Both the position numbers and the translations under genes were made by a program. From an uncultured Oscillospiraceae bacterium (GTDB taxonomy: Bacteria > Bacillota > Clostridia > Oscillospirales > Oscillospiraceae): DNA of 34,916 nt. The stretch covers positions 1 to 34,916 of the forward strand of contig CANQQU010000017.1 in the NCBI GenBank assembly GCA_947626085.1, written 5' to 3'. Under the pieces are notes generated by a model. It saw only the letters and a program-made list of their open reading frames with translations, made no database searches and was not told the DNA's origin. Below, one piece after another: positions 20,197 through 28,906 of the stretch. Numbering within the stretch: the stretch's first letter is position 1; each line of letters opens with the position of its first letter.

Positions 20197-21609
20197 TTAT
20201 ATCTGTTCTACCTTGATGGTGTTGGTATTGCCCGTCCGGCCGTTGATGGGTCCACCGGTCAAAACCACATTGTCCCCCTTCTTCACCGGGAGGTATTTTT
20301 TGGCGCTGGCCATGGCGTGGTAGAACATCACGTCCATGGATGTAAATTCCTCGGACAGCACCGGGGTCACGCCCCAGCTTAAGGACAGCTTTCGCCAGAT
20401 CTTCGGGATGGTGGTCATGCCGATGATGTCCACCGGGCAGCGGAACCGGCTGACCATCATGGCGGTCCGGCCGGAGACCGAGCAGACTACGATGCCCTTG
20501 GCCTCCACGTCGATGGCCATGGCGCAGGTGGCGTGGGAGATGGCGTCGAGAATGTTGTGGATCTTGAACTCCGATGTAAGGAAACGGTGGCGGTAGCTGG
20601 TGTGCAGCTCGGTGTACTCCGCGATCTTCGCCATGTTCCGCACCGCCTCCACCGGGTACTTGCCGGCGGCGGACTCCCCGGAGAGCATGATGGCGGAGCT
20701 GCCGTCGTAAACGGCGTTGGCCACGTCGGAGATCTCGGCACGGGTAGGACGGGGATTGTAGATCATGGATTCCAGCATTTCGGTGGCGGTGATCACCCGC
20801 TTGCCCAACATCCGGCACTTATTGATCAGCAGCTTCTGGATGGCGGGGACCTCCACGAAGGGGATCTCCACGCCCAGGTCGCCCCGGGCGATCATGATGC
20901 CGTCGCTGATCTGGCAGATATCCTCCACATTGTCCACGCCGGAGCGGTTCTCGATCTTGGAAATAATGTCGATGTCCCCGCCGCCGTTGGCCACCAGGAA
21001 ATCCTTCAGCTCCTGCACGTCCTGCCGGGTGGAGACAAAGGAGGCGGCTACGAAGTCCACGTCGTTTTGGATGCCGAAGAGAATATCCGACTTGTCCTGC
21101 TCGGAAAGGTAGGGGCCGGTCATCACCTTGTTGGGGAAGCACATGCTCTTCCGATTGCTCAGGGTGCCGCCCACGATGACTCGGCAGACGGCGTCATTGC
21201 CCGTCAGCTCCGTGACCTCGCAGATCACCAGGCCGTTGTTGACCAGGATCCGGTCCCCCAGGGACAGGTTCTTGATCAGGTCCTTGTAGTTCACACTGAC
21301 CCGGGTCTGGTCCCCCTCCACCTCGTCGGTGGTGAAGGTGAAGGTCTGCCCGTCCTCCAGATTGACGGAACCCTCGGCAAAGGTGCCGATCCGGTACTCG
21401 GGGCCCTTGGTGTCCAGCATGATGGCAATGGGCAGGTTCAGCTTTTCCCGCACCTTCTTGATCAGGTCGATCTTCTTCTGATGCTCGGGGTGGGTGCCAT
21501 GGGAGAAGTTGAGCCGGGCAACATTCATGCCCGCCAGGCACATCTGGGTCAAAACTTCCTCGTTTTCACTTGCGGGGCCGATGGTGCAGATGATTTTTGT
21601 CTTTCGCAT
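20197..21609 (-). CDS. pyk: Pyruvate kinase
   Basis: This complete 470-residue glycolytic enzyme converts phosphoenolpyruvate and ADP to pyruvate and ATP. Motifs in order are KIICTIGPAS, MNVARLNFSHG, IMLDTKGPEYRIG, the B-domain, IISKIENRSGVDN, GIMIARGDLGVEI and ITATEMLESM, where many relatives have ITATQMLESM. The C-terminal allosteric domain ends TGGPINGRTGNTNTIKVEQI. It lacks the extra PEP-utiliser domain found on Bacillus enzymes. Active sites assemble in a cytosolic tetramer. It has its own promoter and terminator. Confidence 0.96.
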   Translation of the reverse strand: MRKTKIICTIGPASENEEVLTQMCLAGMNVARLNFSHGTHPEHQKKIDLIKKVREKLNLPIAIMLDTKGPEYRIGTFAEGSVNLEDGQTFTFTTDEVEGDQTRVSVNYKDLIKNLSLGDRILVNNGLVICEVTELTGNDAVCRVIVGGTLSNRKSMCFPNKVMTGPYLSEQDKSDILFGIQNDVDFVAASFVSTRQDVQELKDFLVANGGGDIDIISKIENRSGVDNVEDICQISDGIMIARGDLGVEIPFVEVPAIQKLLINKCRMLGKRVITATEMLESMIYNPRPTRAEISDVANAVYDGSSAIMLSGESAAGKYPVEAVRNMAKIAEYTELHTSYRHRFLTSEFKIHNILDAISHATCAMAIDVEAKGIVVCSVSGRTAMMVSRFRCPVDIIGMTTIPKIWRKLSLSWGVTPVLSEEFTSMDVMFYHAMASAKKYLPVKKGDNVVLTGGPINGRTGNTNTIKVEQI

Positions 21610-21663
21610 GGGTAGTCCCCCTTTTCTATTTTTACCGGCGGTCCGGGCTGCGGAATTATAATA

Positions 21664-21692
21664 ATTTTATCACACCCCTTGGGATTTGTCCA
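21664..21692 (-). promoter_or_regulatory. Putative promoter of pyruvate kinase
   Basis: TGGACA (21692-21687), 17-nt spacer, TAAAAT (21669-21664). A TATAAT at 21660-21655 is an alternative -10 without a matching -35. Confidence 0.55.
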
Positions 21693-21715
21693 TGCTTTTC
21701 CGGAGAAATACCCAG

Positions 21716-23536
21716 CTAAATCAGTACAATTTTATACGCCTCCAGCCAGAAGTTGATTTGCAACATATAGGCGATGGTCTGGGGCACCTTCATCAGCTGG
21801 CCGTACCAGGGCCAGGCGTACTCGGCGGTAAGCAGCTCCTCCAGCGCCTCCCGCCGCACCAGCTGGAAAATGGGGGCATTGGGATCCGCCAGGACCTTCT
21901 GAAGCTCCGCGCTGACCAGCTCCAGGTACCGGGGATCGTAGGTCTTGGGATAGGGGCTCTTCTTTCGCCACAGCACCTCCTCCGGCAGATACCCGACCAT
22001 GGCCTGGCGCAGCAGGCCCTTCTCGTGGTTCTGGTAGTCCTTAAATTCCCAGGGCACCCCGTAGAGGTACTCGGCGATCCGATAGTCGCAGAAGGGTACC
22101 CGGACCTCCAGCCCATGGTACATGCTCATCCGGTCCTTCCGGTCCAGCAGCGTCTGCATGAACCAGCGGTAGTTCAGGTTGACCATCTGCTTCATCCGGG
22201 TCTCCTGGGGCGAGGTCCCCGGGAGGATGTCGCTTTCCCGAATGGTTTGCAGGTAGCGGGAACGGACGTAGTCCTCCCCGTCAATTTGGGCGGCAAGCTG
22301 GGGGTGGAGAAAATGGACCCGCCGCTTGGTATTCTGGGCCCAGGGGAAGCCGTCGACGTCCCGGACCTCCGGGTCCCGATACCAGGGGTAGCCGCCGAAT
22401 ATCTCGTCGGCGCACTCCCCGGAGAGGGCCACCTTCACTTCCTTTCGGATGTCCCCGCAGAACACCAGCAGAGAAAAGTCCACGTCCGCCATACCCGGCA
22501 GGTCCCTGGCCCGGGTGGCGTCCTCCAGGGCCCCCACCAGATCCTCCGGGGACTCCACAGTGTAGTGACTCTCCCGGCCCAGGGCCCGCTCCATGAGATG
22601 GATGTAGTGCCCGTCGGAATTGGGCTGGAATTTTCCGGGGGTGAAATACCGGTCGTTGTCCACATAGTCCACGGAGAAGGTGGGCAGCCGCTCCCCTGCC
22701 CGGGCCTTCTCCCGGGCGCAGATGGCGCTGATCAGGCTGGAATCCAGCCCCCCGGAGAGGAAGGTCCCAATGGGCACGTCGGAGACCATCTGCCGCTTCA
22801 CCGCGTCCAGCACCAGGCTCCGGACATGCTCGGCAGTTTCCGGGAAGGACTCGGTGTGCGCCCGATCCTTCAGGCGGAAATAATGGTGGGTGGTCAGCTT
22901 TTGGTTTACATAATATGCGTAATCCCCCGGCTCCAGCTCCTCCATTCCCCGGAAAACGCCGCATCCCGGCGTCCTGCCGGGGCCCAGAAGCAGCACCTCC
23001 GCCGCCCCCTGGGCGTCCAGCTCCGGCCGGACGGTGGGATAGGCCAGGATGGTCTTGATCTCCGAGGCGAACAGCAGCCCGCCCTGGTGACGCTTCAAAA
23101 ACAGGGGCTTTACCCCCATCCGGTCCCGGGCCAGGAACAGCCGCTGCGGCTCCTCCTCCCACACCGCGAAGGCAAAAATGCCGTTGAACCGCTCCAGACA
23201 CCCCTCCCCCCACTGGAGATAGGCCCGGAGGACCACCTCGGTGTCGGAGTGGGTAAAAAAGGGATTGCCCAGCCGTTCCAGGTCCCGGCGCAGCTCATAG
23301 GTGTTGTACAGCTCCCCGTTGTAAACAATGACGGCGTGACGGCCCTCCCAGAAAACCTCCATGGGCTGCCTGCCGCCCGCGGGATCGATAATGGCCAGGC
23401 GGGTGTGGAGCAGGGTGCAGGGTCCCTGAGAATAGATTCCCTGGCCGTCCGGGCCCCGCCGCGCCATGGTTTCCAGCATTTTTTGGCCGGTCTGCTCCGA
23501 CACTTCCATGCCCACGGCTCCGGCAATCGCGCACAT
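21716..23536 (-). CDS. asnB: Asparagine synthetase, glutamine-hydrolysing
   Basis: The 606-residue protein is full length. The start was set at MCAIAGAVG because the conserved Cys2 is the glutaminase nucleophile; GAAAGGATG lies upstream. The glutaminase domain shows RRGPDGQGIY, HTRLAIID and YNGELYN; the synthetase domain shows the ATP pyrophosphatase loop FLSGGLDSSLISA and later SGECADEIFGGYPWYRD and VRVPFCDYRI. It makes asparagine from aspartate, glutamine and ATP. The gene stands alone, divergent from the four-helix protein gene. Confidence 0.95.
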   Translation of the reverse strand: MCAIAGAVGMEVSEQTGQKMLETMARRGPDGQGIYSQGPCTLLHTRLAIIDPAGGRQPMEVFWEGRHAVIVYNGELYNTYELRRDLERLGNPFFTHSDTEVVLRAYLQWGEGCLERFNGIFAFAVWEEEPQRLFLARDRMGVKPLFLKRHQGGLLFASEIKTILAYPTVRPELDAQGAAEVLLLGPGRTPGCGVFRGMEELEPGDYAYYVNQKLTTHHYFRLKDRAHTESFPETAEHVRSLVLDAVKRQMVSDVPIGTFLSGGLDSSLISAICAREKARAGERLPTFSVDYVDNDRYFTPGKFQPNSDGHYIHLMERALGRESHYTVESPEDLVGALEDATRARDLPGMADVDFSLLVFCGDIRKEVKVALSGECADEIFGGYPWYRDPEVRDVDGFPWAQNTKRRVHFLHPQLAAQIDGEDYVRSRYLQTIRESDILPGTSPQETRMKQMVNLNYRWFMQTLLDRKDRMSMYHGLEVRVPFCDYRIAEYLYGVPWEFKDYQNHEKGLLRQAMVGYLPEEVLWRKKSPYPKTYDPRYLELVSAELQKVLADPNAPIFQLVRREALEELLTAEYAWPWYGQLMKVPQTIAYMLQINFWLEAYKIVLI

Positions 23537-23632
23537 AAAATCATCCTTTCCCATTTGATCACCCTGTATTTTATTCGGTGGGAGAAAAAGGTGTGCATGA
23601 AAGCGCTCGGGCCGGTCATACTAGGATCGGTG

Positions 23633-24067
23633 ATGAAAATGAAAGACAACAAGGAATTACTATCCTCCATCCACTCCACCACCCAGATGGGTCAGGTGGG
23701 CATCCGAAGCGTCCTCAACGCCTCCCTGCGGCCCGGTCTGCGGAAGGCGCTGGAAAGCCAGCTCCGGGAGTACGACACCATCGAGCGGGAGGCCCAGGCC
23801 ATTGCCACCGCCCGGGGCTGGGAGCTGCGGGATGTGGAACCGGCGGTGAAGGGCATGGCCAATATGATGGTCCGGGCCCGGATCGCCAGCGGAAACACCG
23901 ATTCCAAGGTGGCGGCCATGATGATCCAGGGCAATACCCGGGGCATGATCGTGGGGCTGAAGGATCTGCACCAGTTCAACGGGGCCGATCCCCAGGTCAG
24001 TGTGCTGTCCCAGCGGCTGCTGGACTGCGAGAACGCCAACATCCGGCAGATGCAGTCCTTTCTCTAA
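23633..24067 (+). CDS. Four-helix-bundle protein of the clostridial spore-coat/DUF2383-like type
   Basis: The 144-residue all-helical protein (MKMKDNKELLSSIHSTTQMG, then LESQLREYDTIEREAQAIAT, MANMMVRARI, RLLDCENANIRQMQSFL) has the heptad pattern of ferritin-like four-helix bundles common in spore-forming Clostridia. I recall relatives annotated as DUF2383 or spore coat-like; metal ligands are not evident. The start follows AGGATCGGTG, a weak site; an in-frame ATG at 23597 is possible. A sigma-G-like GCATG-N17-CATACTA lies immediately upstream but is too close for a normal leader. A strong terminator follows. Confidence 0.7.
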   Translation: MKMKDNKELLSSIHSTTQMGQVGIRSVLNASLRPGLRKALESQLREYDTIEREAQAIATARGWELRDVEPAVKGMANMMVRARIASGNTDSKVAAMMIQGNTRGMIVGLKDLHQFNGADPQVSVLSQRLLDCENANIRQMQSFL

Positions 24068-24101
24068 GCGGTAAGGCAGGGGGTCTCCCCTGCCTTGCCG
24101 C
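24068..24101 (+). terminator. Terminator of the four-helix protein gene
   Basis: Arms of 15 bp (GCGGTAAGGCAGGGG and CCCCTGCCTTGCCGC, one G-T mismatch), followed by TTTTCTG. Confidence 0.85.
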
Positions 24102-24168
24102 TTTTCTGCACACGGCCGGCCCCTCCGGCATAACATAGGAATGTGAATTTGAAAGGAGGGACTCCTCT

Positions 24169-24549
24169 TTGGCAATCGGAAGAATTCAAGTCCACGCTTT
24201 TGCCAACAGAGCCCAGATCCCCCTGCGGGATGTGGCGGTGGCCATCGTAGGGACGGATGGATCGGTGATCTCACTGGGGCTGACCAACCGCAACGGTCTG
24301 CTGGACGCGCCGGTGGAGGTGGCGGTGCCGGAAGCCTCCGCCAGCCAGTCGCCGGACACCGGGATCGTGCCCTATACCCGGGTCAACATCTACGCCCGGC
24401 TGGAAAACTTCGAGCAGATCGAGGCCAACGACGTCCAGGTCTTCCCCGGGATCACGACCCTGCAGGAATTGGAAATGGTGCCGCTGTCCGAGCTGCCGGA
24501 TCTGTGGAACCAGAGTGAGATTTACAACACCCCGTCGCAAAATCTGTAA
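24169..24549 (+). CDS. Small spore-cluster protein, carboxypeptidase-regulatory-like fold (unknown function)
   Basis: The 126-residue protein starts at TTG after GAAAGGAGGG. It reads as a single beta-sandwich: MAIGRIQVHAFANRAQIPLR, DVAVAIVG, LTNRNGLLDAPVEVAVP, YTRVNIYARLENFEQIEAND. The 'internal theme, then nothing catalytic' pattern resembles carboxypeptidase-regulatory-like domains. It stands 11 nt before the gene for a SpoIID-like/peptidoglycan-binding protein, and I recall this pair occurring together in Oscillospiraceae. A role as partner of the spore cortex or cell-wall protein next door is inferred. No signal peptide is present, in keeping with function inside the mother cell or forespore. 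Confidence 0.7.
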   Translation: MAIGRIQVHAFANRAQIPLRDVAVAIVGTDGSVISLGLTNRNGLLDAPVEVAVPEASASQSPDTGIVPYTRVNIYARLENFEQIEANDVQVFPGITTLQELEMVPLSELPDLWNQSEIYNTPSQNL

Positions 24550-24560
24550 GGAGGTGGCCT

Positions 24561-25883
24561 ATGCCCCCTGTTGTCCCCTACATACCTCAGAATATCACCG
24601 TCCACCTGGGCGCGCCCACGGCCAGCGCCGCCAACGTGACGGTGCCCTTCGCGGACTATATCAAAAATGTGGCCTCCAGCGAGATCTACCCCACCTGGGG
24701 CGAAAGCGCCCTCCGGGCCAACATCCTGGCCATCGTCTCCTACGCCCTGAACCGGGTCTACACCGAGTTCTACCGCAGCCGGGGCTATGACTTTGAGATC
24801 ACCAACTCCACCGCCTATGACCAGGCCTACGTTTACGGCAGGAGCTACTTTGAGAACATCTCCCGGCTTGTGGATGAGCTGTTCAACGACTACCTGCGGC
24901 GGCCCGGATTCTTGGAGCCCCTCGCCGCCAAGTTCTGCAACGGAACCACCGTCACCTGCGAGGGGATGAGCCAATGGGGCAGCCAAAATCTTTCCCAGCA
25001 GGGATACAATTCCGTTCAAATCCTCCGCAGCTACTACGGAAACGTGGAGATCGTCTCCAACGCCCCCATTCGAGGCGTCGTCTCCTCCTACCCCGGCACG
25101 CCCCTGCGGGTCGGCTCCTCCGGGCCAAACGTGGTGGTGATGCAGGTGGCGCTGAACCGCATCTCCCAAAACTACCCCGCCATTCCCAAGCTGGCCAGCG
25201 TGGACGGCATTTTCGGCAGCCGTACCCAGGCGTCGGTGCAGGCCTTCCAACGGATCTTTGGGCTGGCGCCGGACGGGATCATCGGGCCCGCCACCTGGTA
25301 CAGCATCATCCGGCTCTACACCGGCGTGACCATGCTCTCCGAGCTGCGGAGCCAGGGGCAGCAGTTCTACTCCATCAACTGGTCGCCCCCCGGCGCCTTG
25401 CAGCAGGGCAGCACCGGGGAAAAGGTGCGGCAGCTTCAATATATGCTCTCCGTTCTGTCCAGCTATATCTCCAATATCCCGCCTCTGGCGGTGGACGGTA
25501 TCTTTGGCTCCGGCACCCGGGCGTCGGTGCTGGCGGCCCAGCGGCGGTTCGGTCTTCCGGAGACGGGGGTGGTGGACAATGTCACTTGGGACGAGATCTA
25601 CGACCAGTACTCCGGCATTGAAAACACCAGCCTCCGCAGCCGGGAGACCTTCCCCGAGTCCCTGTCCGCCACTTCCGCAGCGCCGGTCATGGCATCCGGC
25701 GGTACGGCTCAGGCAGTCCAGGCTGGGAATTTCTCCGCAAGCAGCCGGGCGCCGGCCCGAAGAACCCCCACCGGGCATAACGGCGGGCAGGTGCGGTACA
25801 ACCGGACCTCCACCTTTACCCAGTTCCCAGGGCGGGATCTTTGCATTGGCGTTCAGGATGTGGTGCGTTTGGAGGTGGTACGA
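24561..25883 (+). CDS. SpoIID-like domain protein with two peptidoglycan-binding domains
   Basis: The 441-residue protein has an N-terminal SpoIID-like region (about 30-170: VASSEIYPTWGESALRANIL, SYALNRVYTEFYRSRGYDFE, CEGMSQWGSQNLSQQGYNS) and two PG_binding_1 repeats (about 180-265 and 280-360), each with DGIFGSxTxASVxAxQRxFGL. A Ser/Ala-rich linker and tail follow. SpoIID proteins are lytic transglycosylases in engulfment; here the domain may bind or trim spore peptidoglycan. There is no signal peptide. GGAGG precedes the ATG. The stop overlaps the next start as ATGA; the stop codon itself occupies 25884-25886. Confidence 0.8.
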
Positions 25884-26416
25884 TGAGACCGGAAGATTCC
25901 TTTGTAGGCCAGCCGGTGCGGAGCTTGCAGACCATGCTCCGGGTCCTGGCAAAAGACGATCCCCATCTGCCCACGGTGGTGCCCGATGGCATCTACGGGC
26001 CGGAGACCATGCAGGCGGTCTCCGCCTTCCAGCGCCGGTGCGGTCTGCCCGCCACCGGCGTCACAGATCAGGCCACCTGGGATAAAATCGTCCATGACTA
26101 TGACCATGCGGAGGTGCGGCAGAATCCCGCCGCCCCGGTACACGTCACCATGGACGCCGGTAAGGTATTCAAAGCGGGAGATACCAGCCCATACCTCTAT
26201 CTGCTCCAGAGCATGCTCAAGGTGCTGTCCCAGGAGTACGCCAATCTGGAGGAGCCGCCCTACACCGGCTGTCTGGACCCGGGCACCTCCGAGGCCCTGG
26301 CTGCCTTCCAGCTTTTAGCGGGTCTGCCCCCCACCGGGGAGCTGGACAAAGTCACCTGGAAATATCTGGCAAACCACTTCACCCAGGCGGCGGACCGAAT
26401 TTCCAGAAGCTGCTGA
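25883..26416 (+). CDS. Tandem peptidoglycan-binding domain protein
   Basis: The 177-residue protein consists of two PG_binding_1 domains: residues about 8-75 (VRSLQTMLRVLAKDDPHLP, DGIYGPETMQAVSAFQRRCG, ATWDKI) and about 95-165 (SPYLYLLQSMLKVL, LDPGTSEALAAFQLLAG, VTWKYL). Such domains hold proteins on peptidoglycan. There is no catalytic domain or signal peptide. The start overlaps the previous stop (ATGA) and uses GGAGGTGG, so the two are made together, probably for the spore cortex. A strong terminator ends the unit. Confidence 0.85.
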   Translation: MRPEDSFVGQPVRSLQTMLRVLAKDDPHLPTVVPDGIYGPETMQAVSAFQRRCGLPATGVTDQATWDKIVHDYDHAEVRQNPAAPVHVTMDAGKVFKAGDTSPYLYLLQSMLKVLSQEYANLEEPPYTGCLDPGTSEALAAFQLLAGLPPTGELDKVTWKYLANHFTQAADRISRSC

Positions 26417-26434
26417 AAAACCGGAATCTTCCGG

Positions 26435-26474
26435 AAAACCGGCGGACCGCGGCGTTACACGGCCCGCCGGTTTT
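26435..26474 (+). terminator. Terminator of the spore peptidoglycan cluster
   Basis: AAAACCGGCGG and CCGCCGGTTTT (11 bp) around an 18-nt loop, ending in the T-run. Confidence 0.8.
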
Positions 26475-26537
26475 GTCATGCCGGGCGGTTTAATGGAAAA
26501 CTTCCTGAAAAAGTATGGGCGTTTTGGCAGATTTGAC

Positions 26538-26566
26538 TTGATTTACCGGTCCAACCAGTATATAAT
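26538..26566 (+). promoter_or_regulatory. Promoter of the CDP-alcohol phosphatidyltransferase gene
   Basis: TTGATT, 17-nt spacer, perfect TATAAT. Confidence 0.75.
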
Positions 26567-26606
26567 AAGAATAAGTATGGCTCCGCCCTACTTTGGAGGA
26601 AAAGAC

Positions 26607-27194
26607 ATGCGAATCAAAAACTGGAAAAAAGAGGTATGGACGATCCCCAATCTCCTGAGCCTGTTCCGTCTGGCACTGATCCCGGTGTATGTGGTGATCT
26701 ATCTCAACGCGGAAAAGCCAGCCCATCACTTTCTGTCCGCCGCCATTCTGGCGGTGTCCTGCCTGACGGACATGATCGACGGAAAAATCGCCCGAAAATA
26801 CAATATGATCTCCACCCTGGGCAAAATCCTGGACCCGGTGGCGGACAAGGCCACCCAGTTCACCCTGATCATCTGTCTGGCGGTGAAGTACCCGGTGCTG
26901 TGGTATCTGATGGCTCTGTTCGTGGTGAAGGAGGGCTTCCAGCTCATCGCCGGGAGCATCAGCCTGAGCAAGGGCCGGATGCTGGACGGGGCGCTGCTCA
27001 CAGGCAAGATCTGCACCACCATTCTGTTCATCAGCCTGATCTTCCTAGTGCTGGTGCCGCAGATGGCGGAAAAAACCGTGACCATCATCGCCATTGTGGA
27101 CAGTTTATTTATGCTGGTCGCCTTCGGGGATTATCTCATCGCCTACTTCTGGAAGGGTGCGGACAAAATCCACGATTTAAAACAGGAAGAGTAA
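26607..27194 (+). CDS. CDP-alcohol phosphatidyltransferase (phosphatidylglycerophosphate synthase-like)
   Basis: The 195-residue membrane enzyme begins WTIPNLLSLFRLALIPVYVV and carries the family catalytic motif DGxxARxxxxxxxxGxxxDxxxD, seen as DMIDGKIARKYNMISTLGK then ILDPVADK. It has about five to six membrane helices. The motif joins a CDP-activated lipid to an alcohol; with this N-terminus the usual product is phosphatidylglycerophosphate (PgsA), but cardiolipin-type or other paralogues cannot be excluded, and many Clostridia have two or more copies. The ATG follows TTGGAGGAAA. It is a single gene with its own promoter and terminator. Confidence 0.88.
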   Translation: MRIKNWKKEVWTIPNLLSLFRLALIPVYVVIYLNAEKPAHHFLSAAILAVSCLTDMIDGKIARKYNMISTLGKILDPVADKATQFTLIICLAVKYPVLWYLMALFVVKEGFQLIAGSISLSKGRMLDGALLTGKICTTILFISLIFLVLVPQMAEKTVTIIAIVDSLFMLVAFGDYLIAYFWKGADKIHDLKQEE

Positions 27195-27202
27195 AAAAAT
27201 AC

Positions 27203-27225
27203 GCGGCGGCCAAAATGGCCGCCGC
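27203..27225. terminator. Terminator of the phosphatidyltransferase gene
   Basis: GCGGCGGCC, loop AAAAT, GGCCGCCGC, with TTTGG after it and a run of seven A before it. It should work in both directions. Confidence 0.8.
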
Positions 27226-27407
27226 TTTGGTATGTTTGTTGAGCGTTCAGATCGGGCCTGTCACAGGTACGCCGTCGGCTTATCCGCAGAATTTCCACGG
27301 CATCGGTTTTCCCCGCCCCATCTGTATCTCTGAAGATAGTATACCACAGATTTAGGAAAAGTGGTGAACTTTTTTTGAATTATCTCTGAAAAATTTGTAG
27401 AAAATGA

Positions 27408-28436
27408 TTATCCCAACTTGATCATTTTGCACAGCACCCGGTAGCCGAACAGGCAGAAGGAGCCCCGCAGCTTCCAAGGCATCCAATAGACGAAGATGGG
27501 CAGGCCCTTGGTACGAAGATATTTGTACAGCTTCGGATCATTTTCTTTGATATGATCCCACAGCTCCTCGTAAGCCTGCTTCCGCTCCGGCGCGTCCCCG
27601 CCGCTGCAGCAGAACATGATGGTGTTCATCATGATGGCCCCCAGGCAGTGGAGCATATAGTTCCGGAGGCCGGATTCGTAGGTCATGATCTGGTCGTAGG
27701 AGTAGGCGTCCAGCATCCGGCGCATCACCCGGATCTGCTGGTCATAACGGGTGATAATATTTTTCTCTGTTACCGACTGGTCTCCCCGGCCGATGAAATA
27801 GTGGTACAGGTCCACGTCCAGGTAGTAGAGCTTCTTGGCGTAGGGCAGCGGGTAGTAGGCAAACAGGTTGTCCACATAGAAGGTATGCTCCGGCAGCTCC
27901 ACCCCGCAGTCCCGCAGCAGTTGAGTCTTGTACATGACGCTGTGCATCAGCAGCACCTGGGCGCCGTAGAAGGGCTTGACCTCGCTCCAGGTAAACAGCC
28001 GCCCCACGGGGAAGTGGGACCGCCACTCCCGGACGAACTGGGTTTGGTCCTGGGCGTGGTCATAGATGAAGTTGGTGAAGTACAAATCGGCCTCGATGCC
28101 CTTGGAGACATGGCCCCGGACGGTGTCCAGCAGGGCCTTGAGGGCTTTCTCGTCCACCCAGTCATCGGAGTCGATGACCTTGTAATAAAGGCCGGTGGCC
28201 TCCTTCAGGCCGTGGTTGACGCCCGCGCCATGGCCGCCGTTGGGCTGGTGGATGGCCCGGATAATGGTTGGGTATCTTTGGGCAAAATCGTCCGCCGCGG
28301 CGCCGGTATTGTCCTTGGAGCCGTCGTTAATGATGAGAATCTCCACTTCCTCCCCGCCGGTCAGCAGGGTCTCCACCGCATGGTGGAGGTAATCCTGGGA
28401 ATTATAGCTGGGAATGGCAAAGCTGATGAGTTTCAT
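27408..28436 (-). CDS. Family 2 glycosyltransferase
   Basis: The 342-residue protein has the GT-A fold of family GT2: LISFAIPSYNSQDYL, VEILIINDGSKDNTG, PNGGHGAGVNHGL and the metal-binding VIDSDDWVDE (DxD). The C-terminal half is helical (YFTNFIYDHAQDQTQ, LPEHTFYVDNLFAYYPLPYA) and lacks membrane segments, so it probably works at the inner membrane face on a lipid-linked or wall polysaccharide. Donor and acceptor are unknown. It is isolated: no other sugar gene is near. The start codon follows AAAGGATG at a somewhat long distance. Confidence 0.88.
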   Translation of the reverse strand: MKLISFAIPSYNSQDYLHHAVETLLTGGEEVEILIINDGSKDNTGAAADDFAQRYPTIIRAIHQPNGGHGAGVNHGLKEATGLYYKVIDSDDWVDEKALKALLDTVRGHVSKGIEADLYFTNFIYDHAQDQTQFVREWRSHFPVGRLFTWSEVKPFYGAQVLLMHSVMYKTQLLRDCGVELPEHTFYVDNLFAYYPLPYAKKLYYLDVDLYHYFIGRGDQSVTEKNIITRYDQQIRVMRRMLDAYSYDQIMTYESGLRNYMLHCLGAIMMNTIMFCCSGGDAPERKQAYEELWDHIKENDPKLYKYLRTKGLPIFVYWMPWKLRGSFCLFGYRVLCKMIKLG

Positions 28437-28585
28437 AAGGGGCGGTCACATCCTTTCTGACAATAGCATACCACATTTTTTACCAAAATGGAACCCCCGC
28501 AGCGGAATTGATTGAAAAAATAACGGAAACGAAAAGATTCTTTCGAGGGAAAGGGGCATACTAGCATCAGAAAGGAGGGAGTTTT

Positions 28586-28759
28586 ATGGAATGGAAAGGA
28601 TGGGCCCTGGCGATGGGGATCGGCGCCACGGCGGGCGCTGTGGCGATCCTGATGATGCCCCGCACCAACCCTGCCCGCCGGCTTGCCGCACAGGCCGCCG
28701 ACAAGGTAGAGGACGCCGCCTGGAAGGTGTCCGACAAGATCAGCCAGAAGTTTGACTGA
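28586..28759 (+). CDS. YtxH-like small membrane protein
   Basis: This 57-residue protein is preceded by GAAAGGAGGGAG. A short hydrophobic N-terminal segment (GWALAMGIGATAGAVAILMM) is followed by a basic, amphipathic helix (PARRLAAQAADKVEDAAWKV, then SDKISQKFD). This build resembles the YtxH/general-stress small proteins of Firmicutes. No partner is evident. A CATACTA motif, as used by forespore sigma factors, occurs upstream, but its -35 is poor. Confidence 0.75.
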   Translation: MEWKGWALAMGIGATAGAVAILMMPRTNPARRLAAQAADKVEDAAWKVSDKISQKFD

Positions 28760-28906
28760 GCTTCCAGCGGACTGCGCCCGCCGGTCTGAGGGCCATCGCG
28801 CCGCCCGGCAACGCCGCCGCGGCGGATCGATGGCCCTCCCCCTATTTTTGGGGCTTGCTTTTTCCTCCGTTTGGGCGTATGATGGAGGAAAAAGGGGGTG
28901 AAGGTC

